Below, in pieces: positions 54,115-63,703 of a DNA stretch of 64,000 nt. Every line of letters begins with the position of its first letter. Position 1 is the first letter of the stretch. The translations under genes and the position numbers were made by a program. Under the pieces are notes generated by a model, which saw only the letters and a list, made by a program, of their open reading frames with translations, was not told the origin of the DNA and did no database searches. The stretch lies in NCBI GenBank assembly GCA_963696495.1, contig CAVOKJ010000002.1:1116001-1180000 (forward strand), in the 5' to 3' direction. Origin of the DNA: Bog-756 sp963696495 (GTDB taxonomy: Bacteria; Actinomycetota; Acidimicrobiia; Acidimicrobiales; RAAP-2).

Positions 54115-56298
54115 TCAGGCCGGCGGGCCCGGCAGCGCCACCTCCACGACGATCCCGGGGTCGTTCGCATGGTGCGCCACCCGTAGCTCGTAACGACCGG
54201 GGCGGACCGCCATGACGTGGGCGACCACATCCCGTTCGGCCAGACCGGACGTGGCCACGGGAATCCGGACCACGGCGACCTCGCCAGGGCCGAGTTCGAC
54301 CCGGGCGAAGCCCACCAGCCGGGCCGGTCGGTCGGTGCCCAGCCGCCGGGCGTAGATCTGCACGACGTCGGTCCCGTCCCGGGGACCGCTGTTGCCCACC
54401 GTCACGTCGACGTGGACCTCGTCGCCGGCCACGGTGGCGGTGGTGTCCCCCAGGGAGAACGAGGTGTAGCTGAGTCCGAATCCGAAGGGGTAGGCGGCCG
54501 GCGTGCCCTGACGGGCCAGGTGCCAGTAGCCCAGATCGGCGTCGTAGACGAAGGCGGTGGCGCCGGCGTCGAAGTCGGGCAGATCCGACTCGCGGGCCGG
54601 GACGCTGAAGGGGAGCCGGCCGGAGGCGTCCACCCGACCGCACAGCACGTCGGCCAGACCGTGCCCGCCCTCCATCCCCGAATACCACGACTGGACCACC
54701 GCCGGCACCGCCCCGTCCCACTCGGCGATGACGACGGCACTGCCGGCCACCAGCGAGACGACGGTCCGGGGGTTGGCCGCCGACACGGCTCGGATGAGGG
54801 CGACGTCGTGGTCGTGCAGTCGGAGCGACACCCGGTCGCCACCTTCGGCGAACCCGCCCGATCGGCCCCTCGCGGCGACGTGGGGCGGTGGTTCGATCAA
54901 CCGCTCGGTGGCGATGCCGGCCTCGAAGGACGCCACCAGGTCCGGGTCGTCCGCACCGGGGAACAGATCGGCCAGGTGGGCGCTGGCAAACTCACCGATG
55001 AACTCACCCTCGTCATCCCGGGTGTAGCCGACCACGACGAGCGCCAGGGCACAGGACGCGGCCAGGGCGGCCGCCCGGCCGAGGTCGCTGCCGTCGTCCA
55101 TCGACAGTGCGGCCCGGGGGAGGGCGGCGCGCACGCCGTCGGCCACCGTCGCCACTTCCGGGGCCCACACGTCGCTCGACCCTCCGTCCCCCAGGTTGAC
55201 GGCGGTGGCCAGCCCTCCGATGAGGGCCAAGGTCGACAACCGGTCGGGATCGATGGGCAGGACGGCCTGGCCGTCGACCGGGTCGTTGCGCAACAGCACC
55301 ACCGACTTGGCCGCCGCCTCGCGCGCCAGGGAGCGGTGCTCGGGACAGGCCAGCACGCTCCGGTCCGGGGCGTGCTGGGACAGCACGGCGTCGAACCGCT
55401 TCCGGGTGGCGACGACGCGCTCGACGGAGCGGTCCACGTCGGCCCAGTCGGCGTCGCCCCCCTCCAGGGCGGCGGGGAGGTGCCCGGCGCGGATCATGCG
55501 GTACGGCATCTCGACATCGAGGCCGGCGTGGACCGACCGGGGCGCGTCGCGGATCCCGAAGATCCAGTCACTGATCACGAAGCCACCGAACCCCCACTCG
55601 TCGCGCAGCACACCGGTGAGGAGGTCGCGGTTGTCGCCGCACCACTCGCCGTTCACGCTGTTGTAGGCGCTCATCACCACGGCGACACCCTCGTCGACGA
55701 TGCGCCGGAACTGGGGGAGGTAGACCTCGTGGAGGGCGACCTCGTCGACGGTGATGTCGACCTGGAACCGGGCGTTCTCCATCGAGTTGCAGGCGAAGTG
55801 CTTGACGCAGGCCATGACGTGGCGCTGCACCCCGCGGGTGAGGGCGGCCCCCATCTCCCCGACGTGGACGGGGTCCTCCCCGTAGGTCTCTTGGGCCCTC
55901 CCCCACGCCGGATGCCGGAGGATGTTGACGCAGACGCCCCCGAAGAGGTCGGCCCCGACCGCCCGGAGCTCGCGGCCGATGGCGTCGCCGATCCGCTCCT
56001 CGAGGTCGACGTCCCAGGTGGCGCCCCGGGCCATGCTCACCGGGAAGCACGTCGCCTGGTCCACGACCACGCCCCGCGGGCCGTCGGAGAACGCGAATCC
56101 CGGCAGTCCCAGCCGGTCCACCCGTGCCGCCCGGAACGGGCTCTTGTGGTAGCCGGACTCGCCGAGGTAGGTGAGCCCGGCCCAGAAGGGAGCGTCGCCG
56201 TCCAGGCACCAGAGCTTCTCCTGGTCGGTCATGGACGCCACGAGGGAGCGGGCCTCGGTCCCCCATCTATCCTCGGACGGGAGCGGCTCGCGGGTCAT
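54115..56298 (-). CDS. Glycoside hydrolase family 3 protein, cytosolic
   Basis: 727 residues without a signal peptide, in contrast to the anchored GH3 enzyme near 1.3 kb. The barrel has GFAFSDGPRGVVVD, ETYGEDPVHVGEMG, ACVKHFACNSMEN and the probable nucleophile D244 in FVISDWIFGIRD. The second domain includes YSGMEGGHGLADVLCG and PFGFGLSYTSFSLGD. A fibronectin-III-like domain ends the protein (ARLVGFARVELGPGE). Likely a beta-glucosidase or beta-xylosidase acting on imported oligosaccharides. The ATG at 56298 has a CAGAAT box 6 nt upstream. It converges with ftsH. Confidence 0.92.
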   Translation of the reverse strand: MTREPLPSEDRWGTEARSLVASMTDQEKLWCLDGDAPFWAGLTYLGESGYHKSPFRAARVDRLGLPGFAFSDGPRGVVVDQATCFPVSMARGATWDVDLEERIGDAIGRELRAVGADLFGGVCVNILRHPAWGRAQETYGEDPVHVGEMGAALTRGVQRHVMACVKHFACNSMENARFQVDITVDEVALHEVYLPQFRRIVDEGVAVVMSAYNSVNGEWCGDNRDLLTGVLRDEWGFGGFVISDWIFGIRDAPRSVHAGLDVEMPYRMIRAGHLPAALEGGDADWADVDRSVERVVATRKRFDAVLSQHAPDRSVLACPEHRSLAREAAAKSVVLLRNDPVDGQAVLPIDPDRLSTLALIGGLATAVNLGDGGSSDVWAPEVATVADGVRAALPRAALSMDDGSDLGRAAALAASCALALVVVGYTRDDEGEFIGEFASAHLADLFPGADDPDLVASFEAGIATERLIEPPPHVAARGRSGGFAEGGDRVSLRLHDHDVALIRAVSAANPRTVVSLVAGSAVVIAEWDGAVPAVVQSWYSGMEGGHGLADVLCGRVDASGRLPFSVPARESDLPDFDAGATAFVYDADLGYWHLARQGTPAAYPFGFGLSYTSFSLGDTTATVAGDEVHVDVTVGNSGPRDGTDVVQIYARRLGTDRPARLVGFARVELGPGEVAVVRIPVATSGLAERDVVAHVMAVRPGRYELRVAHHANDPGIVVEVALPGPPA

Positions 56299-56382
56299 CC
56301 GGTCATTCTGGCAGCCCACCGGCCGGGAGGGTCCGGTGCCGGTGGGCGCCGCCCCACGGTGCCGGGGCCGGGCCCGGCGGGA

Positions 56383-57825
56383 TCAGCCGGCCTGATAGGC
56401 GATGGACAGGTTCTTCACCTTCGTCCGTCCGGCGGCCAGGGTCACCCTGGTGGCGGTGGTGCCGGTCACCTCGTTGTCCGACGCCGTCAGATAGCCCGGG
56501 TAGAGGAGCCACTTCCCCGGCGGCAGGGTGGGGATGCTGACCGGCGTACCGGGGGTGCTGACACCGGAGACGCACTCGATGGGCTGGGTCTGGCCCGTGT
56601 CGGGGAAGTCGCTCGGGCAGGCGAGCAGCATGGTCTCCTCGATGACCTGACCCGCCGGCACGCCGGTGACGGTGATCGTGGAGGTGATGGTGGCCGGCTT
56701 CGTGTAGGGGACGGTGAAGTTCAGCGTGACGATGGTCCCTCCTGCCAGGTCGACGGTCTGGACCGGGCTCAGGAACTGGCCGCCGAAGAAGGCCAGCTCG
56801 TAGAAGCCGGCCAGGTCCCATCCGCCGGCGGGGAGGAGCAACTCGTAGCTGCCGCCGGGACCGGCCAGCGTGTAGAGCGGGTCGGCGCAGAGGGTGGGCG
56901 ATCCGCCGACCTCGGGACAGCCACCGACACCGGAGGCTGCCGAGAACCCGGCGGGCGCACCGGTGACGGTGACGGTCCCCTGGACGATGGCATTGGGCGG
57001 CGTCTGGTAGGCGACGGACAGATTGACGGTGCTGGAGGTGGCCTTCTTGACGACGAGGGTGGTCGGGGAGGACGCCAGCGTCAGCCCGAAGATCGTGTAG
57101 TAGCCGACGTAGACGAGCCAGGTCCCCTTGTAGAGGGTGGGGATCGAGTACTGGTCCGAACCGGGGGCCAGGAAGTCGGTGGCGCACAGCGGCGACGGCG
57201 AGTCGTCGACCAGCGGCGTCGAGGACGGGCACGCCGTCACCTGGATCTGGTCGATGGACACGCCGGACGGGACGCCGGTGACCGTGGCCGTTCCGGCGAT
57301 GGTGCTCGGCACCTGGTAGGGGACGGCGATGTTCAACCGGACCGTCGCCCCCGGGGCCACGACGACCGTCCGGGCCCGGCCCACGTAGGCCCCACCCTGA
57401 TAGCCGACGTCGTAGAAGGTGTAGACCTGCCAGGTCCCGGCGGCCACGGCCAGGGTGTAGCTGCCCCCCGAGCCGGAGAACGCGTACTGGGGCGAGGAGC
57501 ACAGGGCACGCGAGGGTGTGGCGGTGGAGGGGCAGGCCACGATGCCGACCTCGCCGGCGAAGCCGGCCGGGGCGTTGCGCACGACCACGTTGCCGGTGAT
57601 CTGTCCCGTCGACGGCACTGCGGGCCCCGAAGACCCGGCCGCACCGGCTACAGCCGTCGTGCCGACCAGACCGGCCAGCGCGGTGAGGGCGATGACGGCG
57701 GTGAGCGCACGGCGCCACGCGGCGCGCCCCGGAACCGGACGACGGGGCCGGTCACCCAGAGGTCGGGTCCGACCTGCCGACACGATGCCCCGCGCACCCC
57801 GTCCCGAGAACGTTCGATGGGCCAT
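56383..57825 (-). CDS. Secreted protein of four internal ~105-residue repeats
   Basis: 480 residues, no named family recognised. After a long Arg-rich n-region and signal peptide (AVIALTALAGLVGTTAVAGA), the protein consists of four tandem beta-rich domains. Each begins with a TVTGVPAG-type strand (VVVRNAPAGF, TATVTGVPSGV, TVTVTGAPAGF, TITVTGVPAGQ). Each then has a Cys pair (ACPST..ALCSS, ACPSS..PLCAT, GCPEV..TLCAD, ACPSD..IECVS) and ends near NxxVPYQ or NLSIAYQ. The pairs probably form one disulfide per domain. This looks like a carboxypeptidase-regulatory or Ig-like surface protein. The ATG at 57825 has GGGGAG upstream. No enzymatic motif. Confidence 0.7.
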   Translation of the reverse strand: MAHRTFSGRGARGIVSAGRTRPLGDRPRRPVPGRAAWRRALTAVIALTALAGLVGTTAVAGAAGSSGPAVPSTGQITGNVVVRNAPAGFAGEVGIVACPSTATPSRALCSSPQYAFSGSGGSYTLAVAAGTWQVYTFYDVGYQGGAYVGRARTVVVAPGATVRLNIAVPYQVPSTIAGTATVTGVPSGVSIDQIQVTACPSSTPLVDDSPSPLCATDFLAPGSDQYSIPTLYKGTWLVYVGYYTIFGLTLASSPTTLVVKKATSSTVNLSVAYQTPPNAIVQGTVTVTGAPAGFSAASGVGGCPEVGGSPTLCADPLYTLAGPGGSYELLLPAGGWDLAGFYELAFFGGQFLSPVQTVDLAGGTIVTLNFTVPYTKPATITSTITVTGVPAGQVIEETMLLACPSDFPDTGQTQPIECVSGVSTPGTPVSIPTLPPGKWLLYPGYLTASDNEVTGTTATRVTLAAGRTKVKNLSIAYQAG

Positions 57826-57967
57826 CGGAGACTCCCCTCTCGTGGCGCTCAGCGTACACACAAGAAGGTTCGGCTGCCGGATCAGGCGACCGCGACCGCC
57901 CCGGCTGCCGGATCGGCCGCCCGCCCCGGTCGCGCCCCGGCCGCCGGCCGCAATAGGGGCCGGCCAC

Positions 57968-59494
57968 CTAGCCGACGAAGGGGAACCCGGACGACGACAC
58001 CACACCGGGAGCACCCGAAGGCCCGCTGTCCTCCTCCACGTTGACCGGCTGGTCGGCCGAGACGACGAAGGTCGTCAGCCCACCGACGAGCGAGGGACCG
58101 AGGACGACGAGCCGGCCGGCACCGACGGCCAGCATCGCCACCGGCCGGGTGGAACCGAGCACGGTCACCGTCACCCGGGCGGTGGACGGACCGGGATTGG
58201 CCACGGCCAGACTGGTCACCGTGGCGTTGGCCGTTCCGGGGGCACCGGTGATGCCCGGCGCCGGTACCAACCACCGCCCGGCGAGTGCGCTGGTCCCCGA
58301 GGCCGAGCCCCACGCCGGCGTCGACGCCCCCGCCGGTGCCTGGACCGAGCGCCCGACGACGATCGGGGCACTCGAGGTGACCGTGATCGAATACGGCACC
58401 TGTTTGGGCAGCCCGGACGATCCCGAGGCGACGAACACCGCACTCGACGACGACGGCACGACCAGCTGCCTCGGGACCACCGTCCCTGACGCCAGACCGA
58501 CCGAGACGGTGGCCTCGACCGGCGCGGCGCCCGGGTTGGCCAGCGTGAGGTCGACCGTCGACCCCTGGAGGGCGGTGGTCTGGGCGAACCGCCAGGTCGA
58601 GGACAGGGCCGGCGATCCCAGCTGGAGCGAGAGCCCGCCCGTGGCCCCCGACGACCACTGCTCGAACTCCGTGGCGACCAGCGTGCCTGACTGGGAGGCC
58701 ACCGACGTGCCGATGGCCGACTCGTTCTGCACGTAGTCGCCCACGTTCTCCTCGACCAGCTGGCCGGGCGGCACCATCACCCCCTGGTAGGACTGCGGGG
58801 TCACCCCGCCGTTGGCGGTGAGGAACGAGACGTTGACGACCGCCTCGGTGGCCGACGGGTTGAACAGGGAGAGGGTCAGCGTGTTGCCCGAGGCCGTCGA
58901 GCCACCGGCGAACGACCACTGCGACGACGTGTCGGAGGCGCAGGGTGCCGTGGACCAGCCGTTGGGGCCCGACACCACCTGGCTGGCCACCACACCCCCA
59001 CCGGCGAACACGAGCGACGAGGCGGTGTCACCGGCCGGGAGCCCGGTGGCCGGATCGACCGCAGCGCTGCCCATCCCCGGGACGGCCACGGTCCGCCGCA
59101 CCGTGGGGACCGTGCCGGCGGTGGTGGCCGGCGCCACGGAGGTCATCACCCCGGTCACCGTGCGGTGGGTGGAGTTGGTGAGGAAGATGGTGCTGGCCGC
59201 CGCCGTGCCCGATCCGGACGCACAGAAGGCGGACGTCGAGTAGGCGCTGCCCGGTGGGACGGCGACCCCGTCGAACTGCCCGGGCACCGGTGCCGCGGAC
59301 GGCGGTGGGAACAGCGCGGCGATCACCGCCACGACCACCACGATGACGGCAGCAGCCAGCACCGCCACCCACCGGTGGCGGACCGGGTCGACGGCGGTGC
59401 GCCGGGCCCGGCCCGAGACCAGCACCGGGTGGTTCGACCAGCTCCCCTCCGGTGGGTCGACGGCGACCCCGTCGGGCTCCGTGGGGCCGGTCAT
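57968..59494 (-). CDS. DUF5719 family membrane-anchored protein
   Basis: 508 residues. A short cytosolic N-terminus and one membrane helix (WVAVLAAAVIVVVVAVIAAL) are followed by a large Ser/Thr/Val-rich extracytoplasmic beta-rich domain. The sequence contains repeated VSGPNGWSTAPC-, WSFAGGSTASGN- and LTLSLFNPSATEAVV-type segments characteristic of DUF5719. In actinobacteria these genes regularly follow a large GT2 membrane glycosyltransferase, as here: the ATG overlaps the GT2 stop by 4 nt. The pair is probably a functional unit at the cell envelope, with DUF5719 as an accessory or acceptor-binding subunit. That role is inference. Confidence 0.82.
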   Translation of the reverse strand: MTGPTEPDGVAVDPPEGSWSNHPVLVSGRARRTAVDPVRHRWVAVLAAAVIVVVVAVIAALFPPPSAAPVPGQFDGVAVPPGSAYSTSAFCASGSGTAAASTIFLTNSTHRTVTGVMTSVAPATTAGTVPTVRRTVAVPGMGSAAVDPATGLPAGDTASSLVFAGGGVVASQVVSGPNGWSTAPCASDTSSQWSFAGGSTASGNTLTLSLFNPSATEAVVNVSFLTANGGVTPQSYQGVMVPPGQLVEENVGDYVQNESAIGTSVASQSGTLVATEFEQWSSGATGGLSLQLGSPALSSTWRFAQTTALQGSTVDLTLANPGAAPVEATVSVGLASGTVVPRQLVVPSSSSAVFVASGSSGLPKQVPYSITVTSSAPIVVGRSVQAPAGASTPAWGSASGTSALAGRWLVPAPGITGAPGTANATVTSLAVANPGPSTARVTVTVLGSTRPVAMLAVGAGRLVVLGPSLVGGLTTFVVSADQPVNVEEDSGPSGAPGVVSSSGFPFVG

Positions 59495-62400
59495 GGACGG
59501 CTCCCCGCGGGGTCGGTGGACCGCGCCGGTGCTGCCCCGTCTCCCGCCGACGTGTCCTCCGCGGGCACGTCTCCCGCCGACGCGTCCCCCACCGCTCCGT
59601 CTTCTGGCGGCACGTCCCCCCCGGGGCCGTCAGCGGGATCGTCCGGCCCGGCCTCGCGGCGGCGCCGGCGGATCGGCCACGGCCACCGACCCCCGGCGGT
59701 GCGGCGGGCCAGGAGCAGGGCGGCCGCCAGCAGCCAGATGACGACGGTGTAGAGCCAGGACAGTGGCACCAGGGCTCCCCCGCCGAAGCGCAGGGTGCTG
59801 ACACCGGGCGAGGTCACGCGATAGCTGCCGGCCCAGCCGAACGAGGGGGTGCTGGGCACGGTGGCGCCGGCGGCGGTGACCAGGCTCCAGCGCCCGGCCG
59901 GGGCCAGGGCGGTGAGCACGGTGCCCGCCGGCACCGGGCCGCGATAGGAGCGCGAGGCGGCGCCACCGGGCAGTACCGCGACCGCCCCGGGGACGATGGC
60001 CGATCCGGGGGCGCCGGCCAGGGGCCCGGGATCGTCGGCCGCGTTGGCCACCGGTTTCCCTCCGGGCACGACCGACCGCTCCGGGATCCACGAGGTGTTG
60101 GCGTAGACGGTGATCCCCGAGCCCGAAACGACGGGGTCGAGGTCGAGCTGGTCGGCGAGCGCGGGGGCCAGTCCGGCGGGGACCGGGTACTCCTCGGGGT
60201 TCTGCTCGCCGCTGATCTCGGGGGCGAGCGAGGTCAGCAGCACGACGTAGCGCACCCCCGACGGTGCCAGCATCCGGCCCAGCTGGTTGGTGCCGCCGGC
60301 GATGGCCGAGTTGACGGAGGAGGCCAACCCGTCGGCGGGACCCGGACTCGCCGCGTTCCAGAGCCACCTGGTATCCGGAGGGCCGTCCTCGGACGTGGCG
60401 TAGGCCAGGCCGTCGCCGGCGCTCCACGATCCCTGGTTGAGCGCCCGCGGGTCGCCGAGCCACAGCACCCGGAACGCCCCCGAGGCCGCCTTGGCCGGCA
60501 TCCACGACACCGATTGGCTGAAGTCGTTGATCGGGAGGTCCCACCGGCCCGGGAGCGCCGAGACGAGCGTGGGGAGGGAGCCGATGACGGCCATGACCGA
60601 CGCCAGCACCACCACGACCTGGCGCCAACCGAACTGGACGGCCCGCAGATCCTCCTCGAAGGCGGCGATGCCCAGTCCGATCGAGGCGGCGACGGCCACC
60701 GCCGCCGGTCCCAACAGCACCAAGGGGTCGATGGCCAGACTGCCGGTCCACCCCCGGCCGCTGGCCCAGGCGAGGACCCAGAAGACCAGGGCGATGGACC
60801 AGAAGCGGACCGCCCAGCGAAAGCGCACCCCGCGGGCCAGCACCAGGGGCACCACGGCGGCGATGGCGAACCCCCAGGCCAGCGGCGAGGCGCCGATCGG
60901 GCCGACGGCGAGGCGGAGCAGCGATCCCCACGTCGGCCCCTCCGACGCCGGGATGGGCACGCCGAAGACCGACACCGCCCCCCCGCCGGCCCACGCCACG
61001 CCGATCACCCACGGCAGGCAGAGGGCGGCGGCGACCGCGGTCGACCCGAGGGCCAGCCACACGGCGCGGGCGGTCGACCGCCAGTCGTTGCCGATGGCGG
61101 AGGACAGGAGCAGGGCGAGCGCCGCCACGACGACGACGATGGCCGCGGCGGGGACGAACGACACGAGCACCGCCTCGATCAGCCCGAGCGCCGCCGCCGC
61201 CCGCAGGTAGGGGTGCGCCCCCCGGCCGGCGGTCGGTGAACGGTAGGGGGCGGTCCCGGTGGCCCGGAACAGCCGGGCCAGCACCCACGGCGACCCGGCG
61301 TACACCACCAGGGCCCCCCACCTCCCGAGGGCGATGGCATCGTAGGGCAGGGCCATGGCCAGGTAGGCGAGGCCGGTCAGCAGCGAGGCGCGCTGGGAGC
61401 CGAAGGGCCGCAGGAGCCGCACCGCCCCCCACGCCCCGACGGGGAGACAGGCGAACACCAGGACCTTCTGGGTCAGTCCCATCGCACCCAGCAGCACCGT
61501 CCCGACCAGCCCGGACAGGGCCAGCGCCGGTGTCGCCGGGGCCGTGGTGCCCACCCCCGAGGGGTGCCAACCGCCCAAGAACTGCGACCAGGTCGGGAGC
61601 CACCCGGCGAAGGGGGCGAACTGGCCCACGGCAGGCAGGCGTCCGCCGATGACGTCGCGGGACCCGATCAGCACGATCAGGGCGGCGACCACCCAGGCCG
61701 TCGTCCGGACCCGCCCGGAGACCCTGCCGCGCACCGCGGCGGCCGGGACCTCCTCGTCGCCGGGGCCGTCACCCGGTTCGTCCGGGCCCAGGTCGCCCGC
61801 CAGCTCGTCGTCGTGCGCGCCATGGAACCCGTAGAGGAAGACGCGCCGGCCATAGGTCGAGAGCCGGGCACTCCCGCCGACCTGCAGGAGCCTGATCTCC
61901 TTGTCGGGGAGGCGGCGGTGGGCCTTCAGCACCTTTCGCTGGCCCCTCACCACCCCGAGCCGCCCGAGGTTCCAGCGCCACGCCCGCACCACGGACCGGG
62001 CCCTGGCCCGGTTGCCGCCCAACGAGGCCACGATGACCTCGCCGAGGGACAACACCACCACCTGGGGGACGATCCAGAGGAGCTGGGCCGTCCCGTAGCA
62101 CTTGAGGACGGCCAGCAGCTCGTGGCGGCGCTGCAGCTCCTGGAGCGTCGGTGGCCGGGCCGACCGCCCGTCACCCACCGGCCCGGTCAGCGACGGGTCG
62201 ACGGGGCGCGAGCCGGCGGCCAGCTCCTCGCGGTGGCGGACGCGGGCGTCGGGGGCGACGATCACCCTGGCGCCGACCACCTGGGCCCTCCAGCACAGGT
62301 CGAGGTCCTCGCCCATGGCGACGATGCCCTCGTCGAAGCCGGCGAGCTCGTCGAACAGGTCGACCCGGACCAGGGTGGCGCCACCCGGAGCGACGAAGAC

Positions 62401-62886
62401 GTCACGCACGGCGTCGTGCTGACCGTGGTCGATCTCGTTGGGCTGGACCCGGTCGACCACCGAGCCGCCCTTGTCCACGGTCATCCCCACGTGGATCAGG
62501 CGCTCGGGGTCGTCCCAGGTGACCTCCTTGGGCGAGACGATGCCGGCGTTGGACCGGAAGGCCTCCTCGACGAGGAGGGCGACGGTGTCGGGGAACAGGG
62601 CGACGTCGTCGTGACAGAGCAGGAAGTAGGCGGCTCCGTCCACCATCTCCCTGACCTCGTTCACCGTCGCCCCGAAGCCTCGGTTCTCCTCGAACCGCCG
62701 CACGTAGGCGTTGGGCAGCACGGCGGCCACCCTCGGCGCCACCTCCTGTTCGCTGGCGGCGTCGAGGACCAGGACCGAGAGCTCCGCGTACTCCTGCGAG
62801 GCGAGCGAGGCCAGCGTCTCTTCGAACCACGGGCCGGGTTCGTGGGCGACGACGACGGCGACGACCGGCGGTGCCAGTGTGTCCAT
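59491..62886 (-). CDS. Giant GT2 glycosyltransferase with C-terminal polytopic membrane domain
   Basis: 1131 residues. Residues about 1-250 are a GT-A fold glycosyltransferase: VVAVVVAHEPGPWFEETLAS, FLLCHDDVALFPDT (acidic metal motif) and VAMGEDLDLCWRAQ (ED motif of GT2). Then come about 14 membrane helices with extracytoplasmic loops, and an extracytoplasmic domain of about 250 residues before a final helix and an Asp/Glu-rich tail (GDVPPEDGAVGDASAG). It probably makes or polymerises an envelope glycan. The ATG at 62886 has a TAGCCT box 10 nt upstream. The stop overlaps the DUF5719 start. Confidence 0.88.
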   Translation of the reverse strand: MDTLAPPVVAVVVAHEPGPWFEETLASLASQEYAELSVLVLDAASEQEVAPRVAAVLPNAYVRRFEENRGFGATVNEVREMVDGAAYFLLCHDDVALFPDTVALLVEEAFRSNAGIVSPKEVTWDDPERLIHVGMTVDKGGSVVDRVQPNEIDHGQHDAVRDVFVAPGGATLVRVDLFDELAGFDEGIVAMGEDLDLCWRAQVVGARVIVAPDARVRHREELAAGSRPVDPSLTGPVGDGRSARPPTLQELQRRHELLAVLKCYGTAQLLWIVPQVVVLSLGEVIVASLGGNRARARSVVRAWRWNLGRLGVVRGQRKVLKAHRRLPDKEIRLLQVGGSARLSTYGRRVFLYGFHGAHDDELAGDLGPDEPGDGPGDEEVPAAAVRGRVSGRVRTTAWVVAALIVLIGSRDVIGGRLPAVGQFAPFAGWLPTWSQFLGGWHPSGVGTTAPATPALALSGLVGTVLLGAMGLTQKVLVFACLPVGAWGAVRLLRPFGSQRASLLTGLAYLAMALPYDAIALGRWGALVVYAGSPWVLARLFRATGTAPYRSPTAGRGAHPYLRAAAALGLIEAVLVSFVPAAAIVVVVAALALLLSSAIGNDWRSTARAVWLALGSTAVAAALCLPWVIGVAWAGGGAVSVFGVPIPASEGPTWGSLLRLAVGPIGASPLAWGFAIAAVVPLVLARGVRFRWAVRFWSIALVFWVLAWASGRGWTGSLAIDPLVLLGPAAVAVAASIGLGIAAFEEDLRAVQFGWRQVVVVLASVMAVIGSLPTLVSALPGRWDLPINDFSQSVSWMPAKAASGAFRVLWLGDPRALNQGSWSAGDGLAYATSEDGPPDTRWLWNAASPGPADGLASSVNSAIAGGTNQLGRMLAPSGVRYVVLLTSLAPEISGEQNPEEYPVPAGLAPALADQLDLDPVVSGSGITVYANTSWIPERSVVPGGKPVANAADDPGPLAGAPGSAIVPGAVAVLPGGAASRSYRGPVPAGTVLTALAPAGRWSLVTAAGATVPSTPSFGWAGSYRVTSPGVSTLRFGGGALVPLSWLYTVVIWLLAAALLLARRTAGGRWPWPIRRRRREAGPDDPADGPGGDVPPEDGAVGDASAGDVPAEDTSAGDGAAPARSTDPAGSRP

Positions 62887-62896
62887 CAGGGGTCCG

Positions 62897-62902
62897 AGGC
62901 TA
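62897..62902 (-). promoter_or_regulatory. -10 box of the GT2-DUF5719 operon
   Basis: TAGCCT on the minus strand, 10 nt before the ATG at 62886. Confidence 0.4.
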
Positions 62903-62971
62903 TCGGGCTGAAACCACTCCGCGGTGTATTCCCAGGTCAATGCCTACAACACCCGGTGACCGCCGGAGTGC

Positions 62972-63000
62972 TTGCAACTGTTTAACAAAATGAATACACT
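62972..63000 (+). promoter_or_regulatory. Strong sigma-A-type promoter of the coiled-coil gene
   Basis: TTGCAA (62972-62977), a 17-bp spacer and TACACT (62995-63000) lie in the most AT-rich stretch of the window. It would give a leader of about 108 nt ahead of the gene at 63115. The AT-rich spacer suggests a highly expressed gene. Confidence 0.65.
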
Positions 63001-63114
63001 TGCATCCACAGCCGTTCTTCAGGGCAGCGGCCGGCTCCGCAGAGCCAGCCCCGGCCCCGACCGACGAACCACCGAGGACCGGGGTAGCACCCGGCACGAA
63101 GCACAAGGAGAGCA

Positions 63115-63546
63115 ATGCCGACCATCAAGAAGCCGGACGTGAAGATCCCCGAGATCAACACCGATATCGCCAAGGCCGTCAAGGACGTGGGCGCCGTGGC
63201 CAAGGACGCCACCTATGTGGTGATCGGGGCCGGTGTCCTCGGCTACCAGCAGGTCCAGGTCCAGCGCCAGGAGCTCCTCAAGCGCCTCTCGGATCCCAAG
63301 TCCGACTTCGACGCCCGGGTGGCCACCGTGCGCACCGAGCTGAGTGACGCCCTCCGCACCGTCGACACCACCGTCGAGAGCGTGATGGAGCGCTTCGAGG
63401 ACGTCATCGAGCGGTTGGAGTCAGCGGTCGCGCCGCTGGAGGACCGTCTGCCCACCCAGGCACGCGACCTGGCCAAGCAGGCTCACGTCCAGGCCAAGGA
63501 GGCCCGGGCCCAGATCCGCAGCCGCCGGCCCACCGCCGCCGCCTGA
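63115..63546 (+). CDS. HbhA-like coiled-coil protein
   Basis: 143 residues. A short N-terminal KKPDVKIPEINTDIAKAV is followed by one hydrophobic helix (YVVIGAGVLGYQQVQVQ), then a long charged coiled coil (FDARVATVRTELSDALRTVD, VMERFEDVIERLESAV), and finally a Lys/Arg/Ala-rich tail ending in IRSRRPTAAA. The general build resembles heparin-binding haemagglutinin-like proteins of actinobacteria, but the homology is by pattern only. Strong promoter upstream and AAGGAG 5 nt before the ATG point to high expression. A terminator hairpin follows. It could be membrane- or envelope-associated. Confidence 0.65.
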   Translation: MPTIKKPDVKIPEINTDIAKAVKDVGAVAKDATYVVIGAGVLGYQQVQVQRQELLKRLSDPKSDFDARVATVRTELSDALRTVDTTVESVMERFEDVIERLESAVAPLEDRLPTQARDLAKQAHVQAKEARAQIRSRRPTAAA

Positions 63547-63647
63547 CCCTCCGCCCGATCCGGGCGCCGGTTCCGTCACGACGGGACGGCGCCACGGATG
63601 GCGTGGCGATGGGGTCCACCGCCGGTCAGGACCAGCACCGGCACCGA

Positions 63648-63679
63648 GAGAACGGCCCGCCCCCGGGTGGGCCGTTCTC
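63648..63679. terminator. Strong bidirectional terminator hairpin
   Basis: GAGAACGGCCC (63648-63658) and GGGCCGTTCTC (63669-63679) form a perfect 11-bp stem around a 10-nt loop, between two convergent stops. No T-run. Confidence 0.6.
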
Positions 63680-63703
63680 CGCGTCCGGCGGCGTCCGGTC
63701 GGA

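Noticed and set aside
51731..54721. Very long open frame antisense to ftsH (about 1000 codons), and similar ones antisense to secA and to the GH3 gene at 54-56 kb
   Set aside because: High GC keeps antisense frames open. The products are Arg/Gly/His-rich or Val/Asp-rich with no family motifs, while the opposite strand encodes clear conserved proteins.
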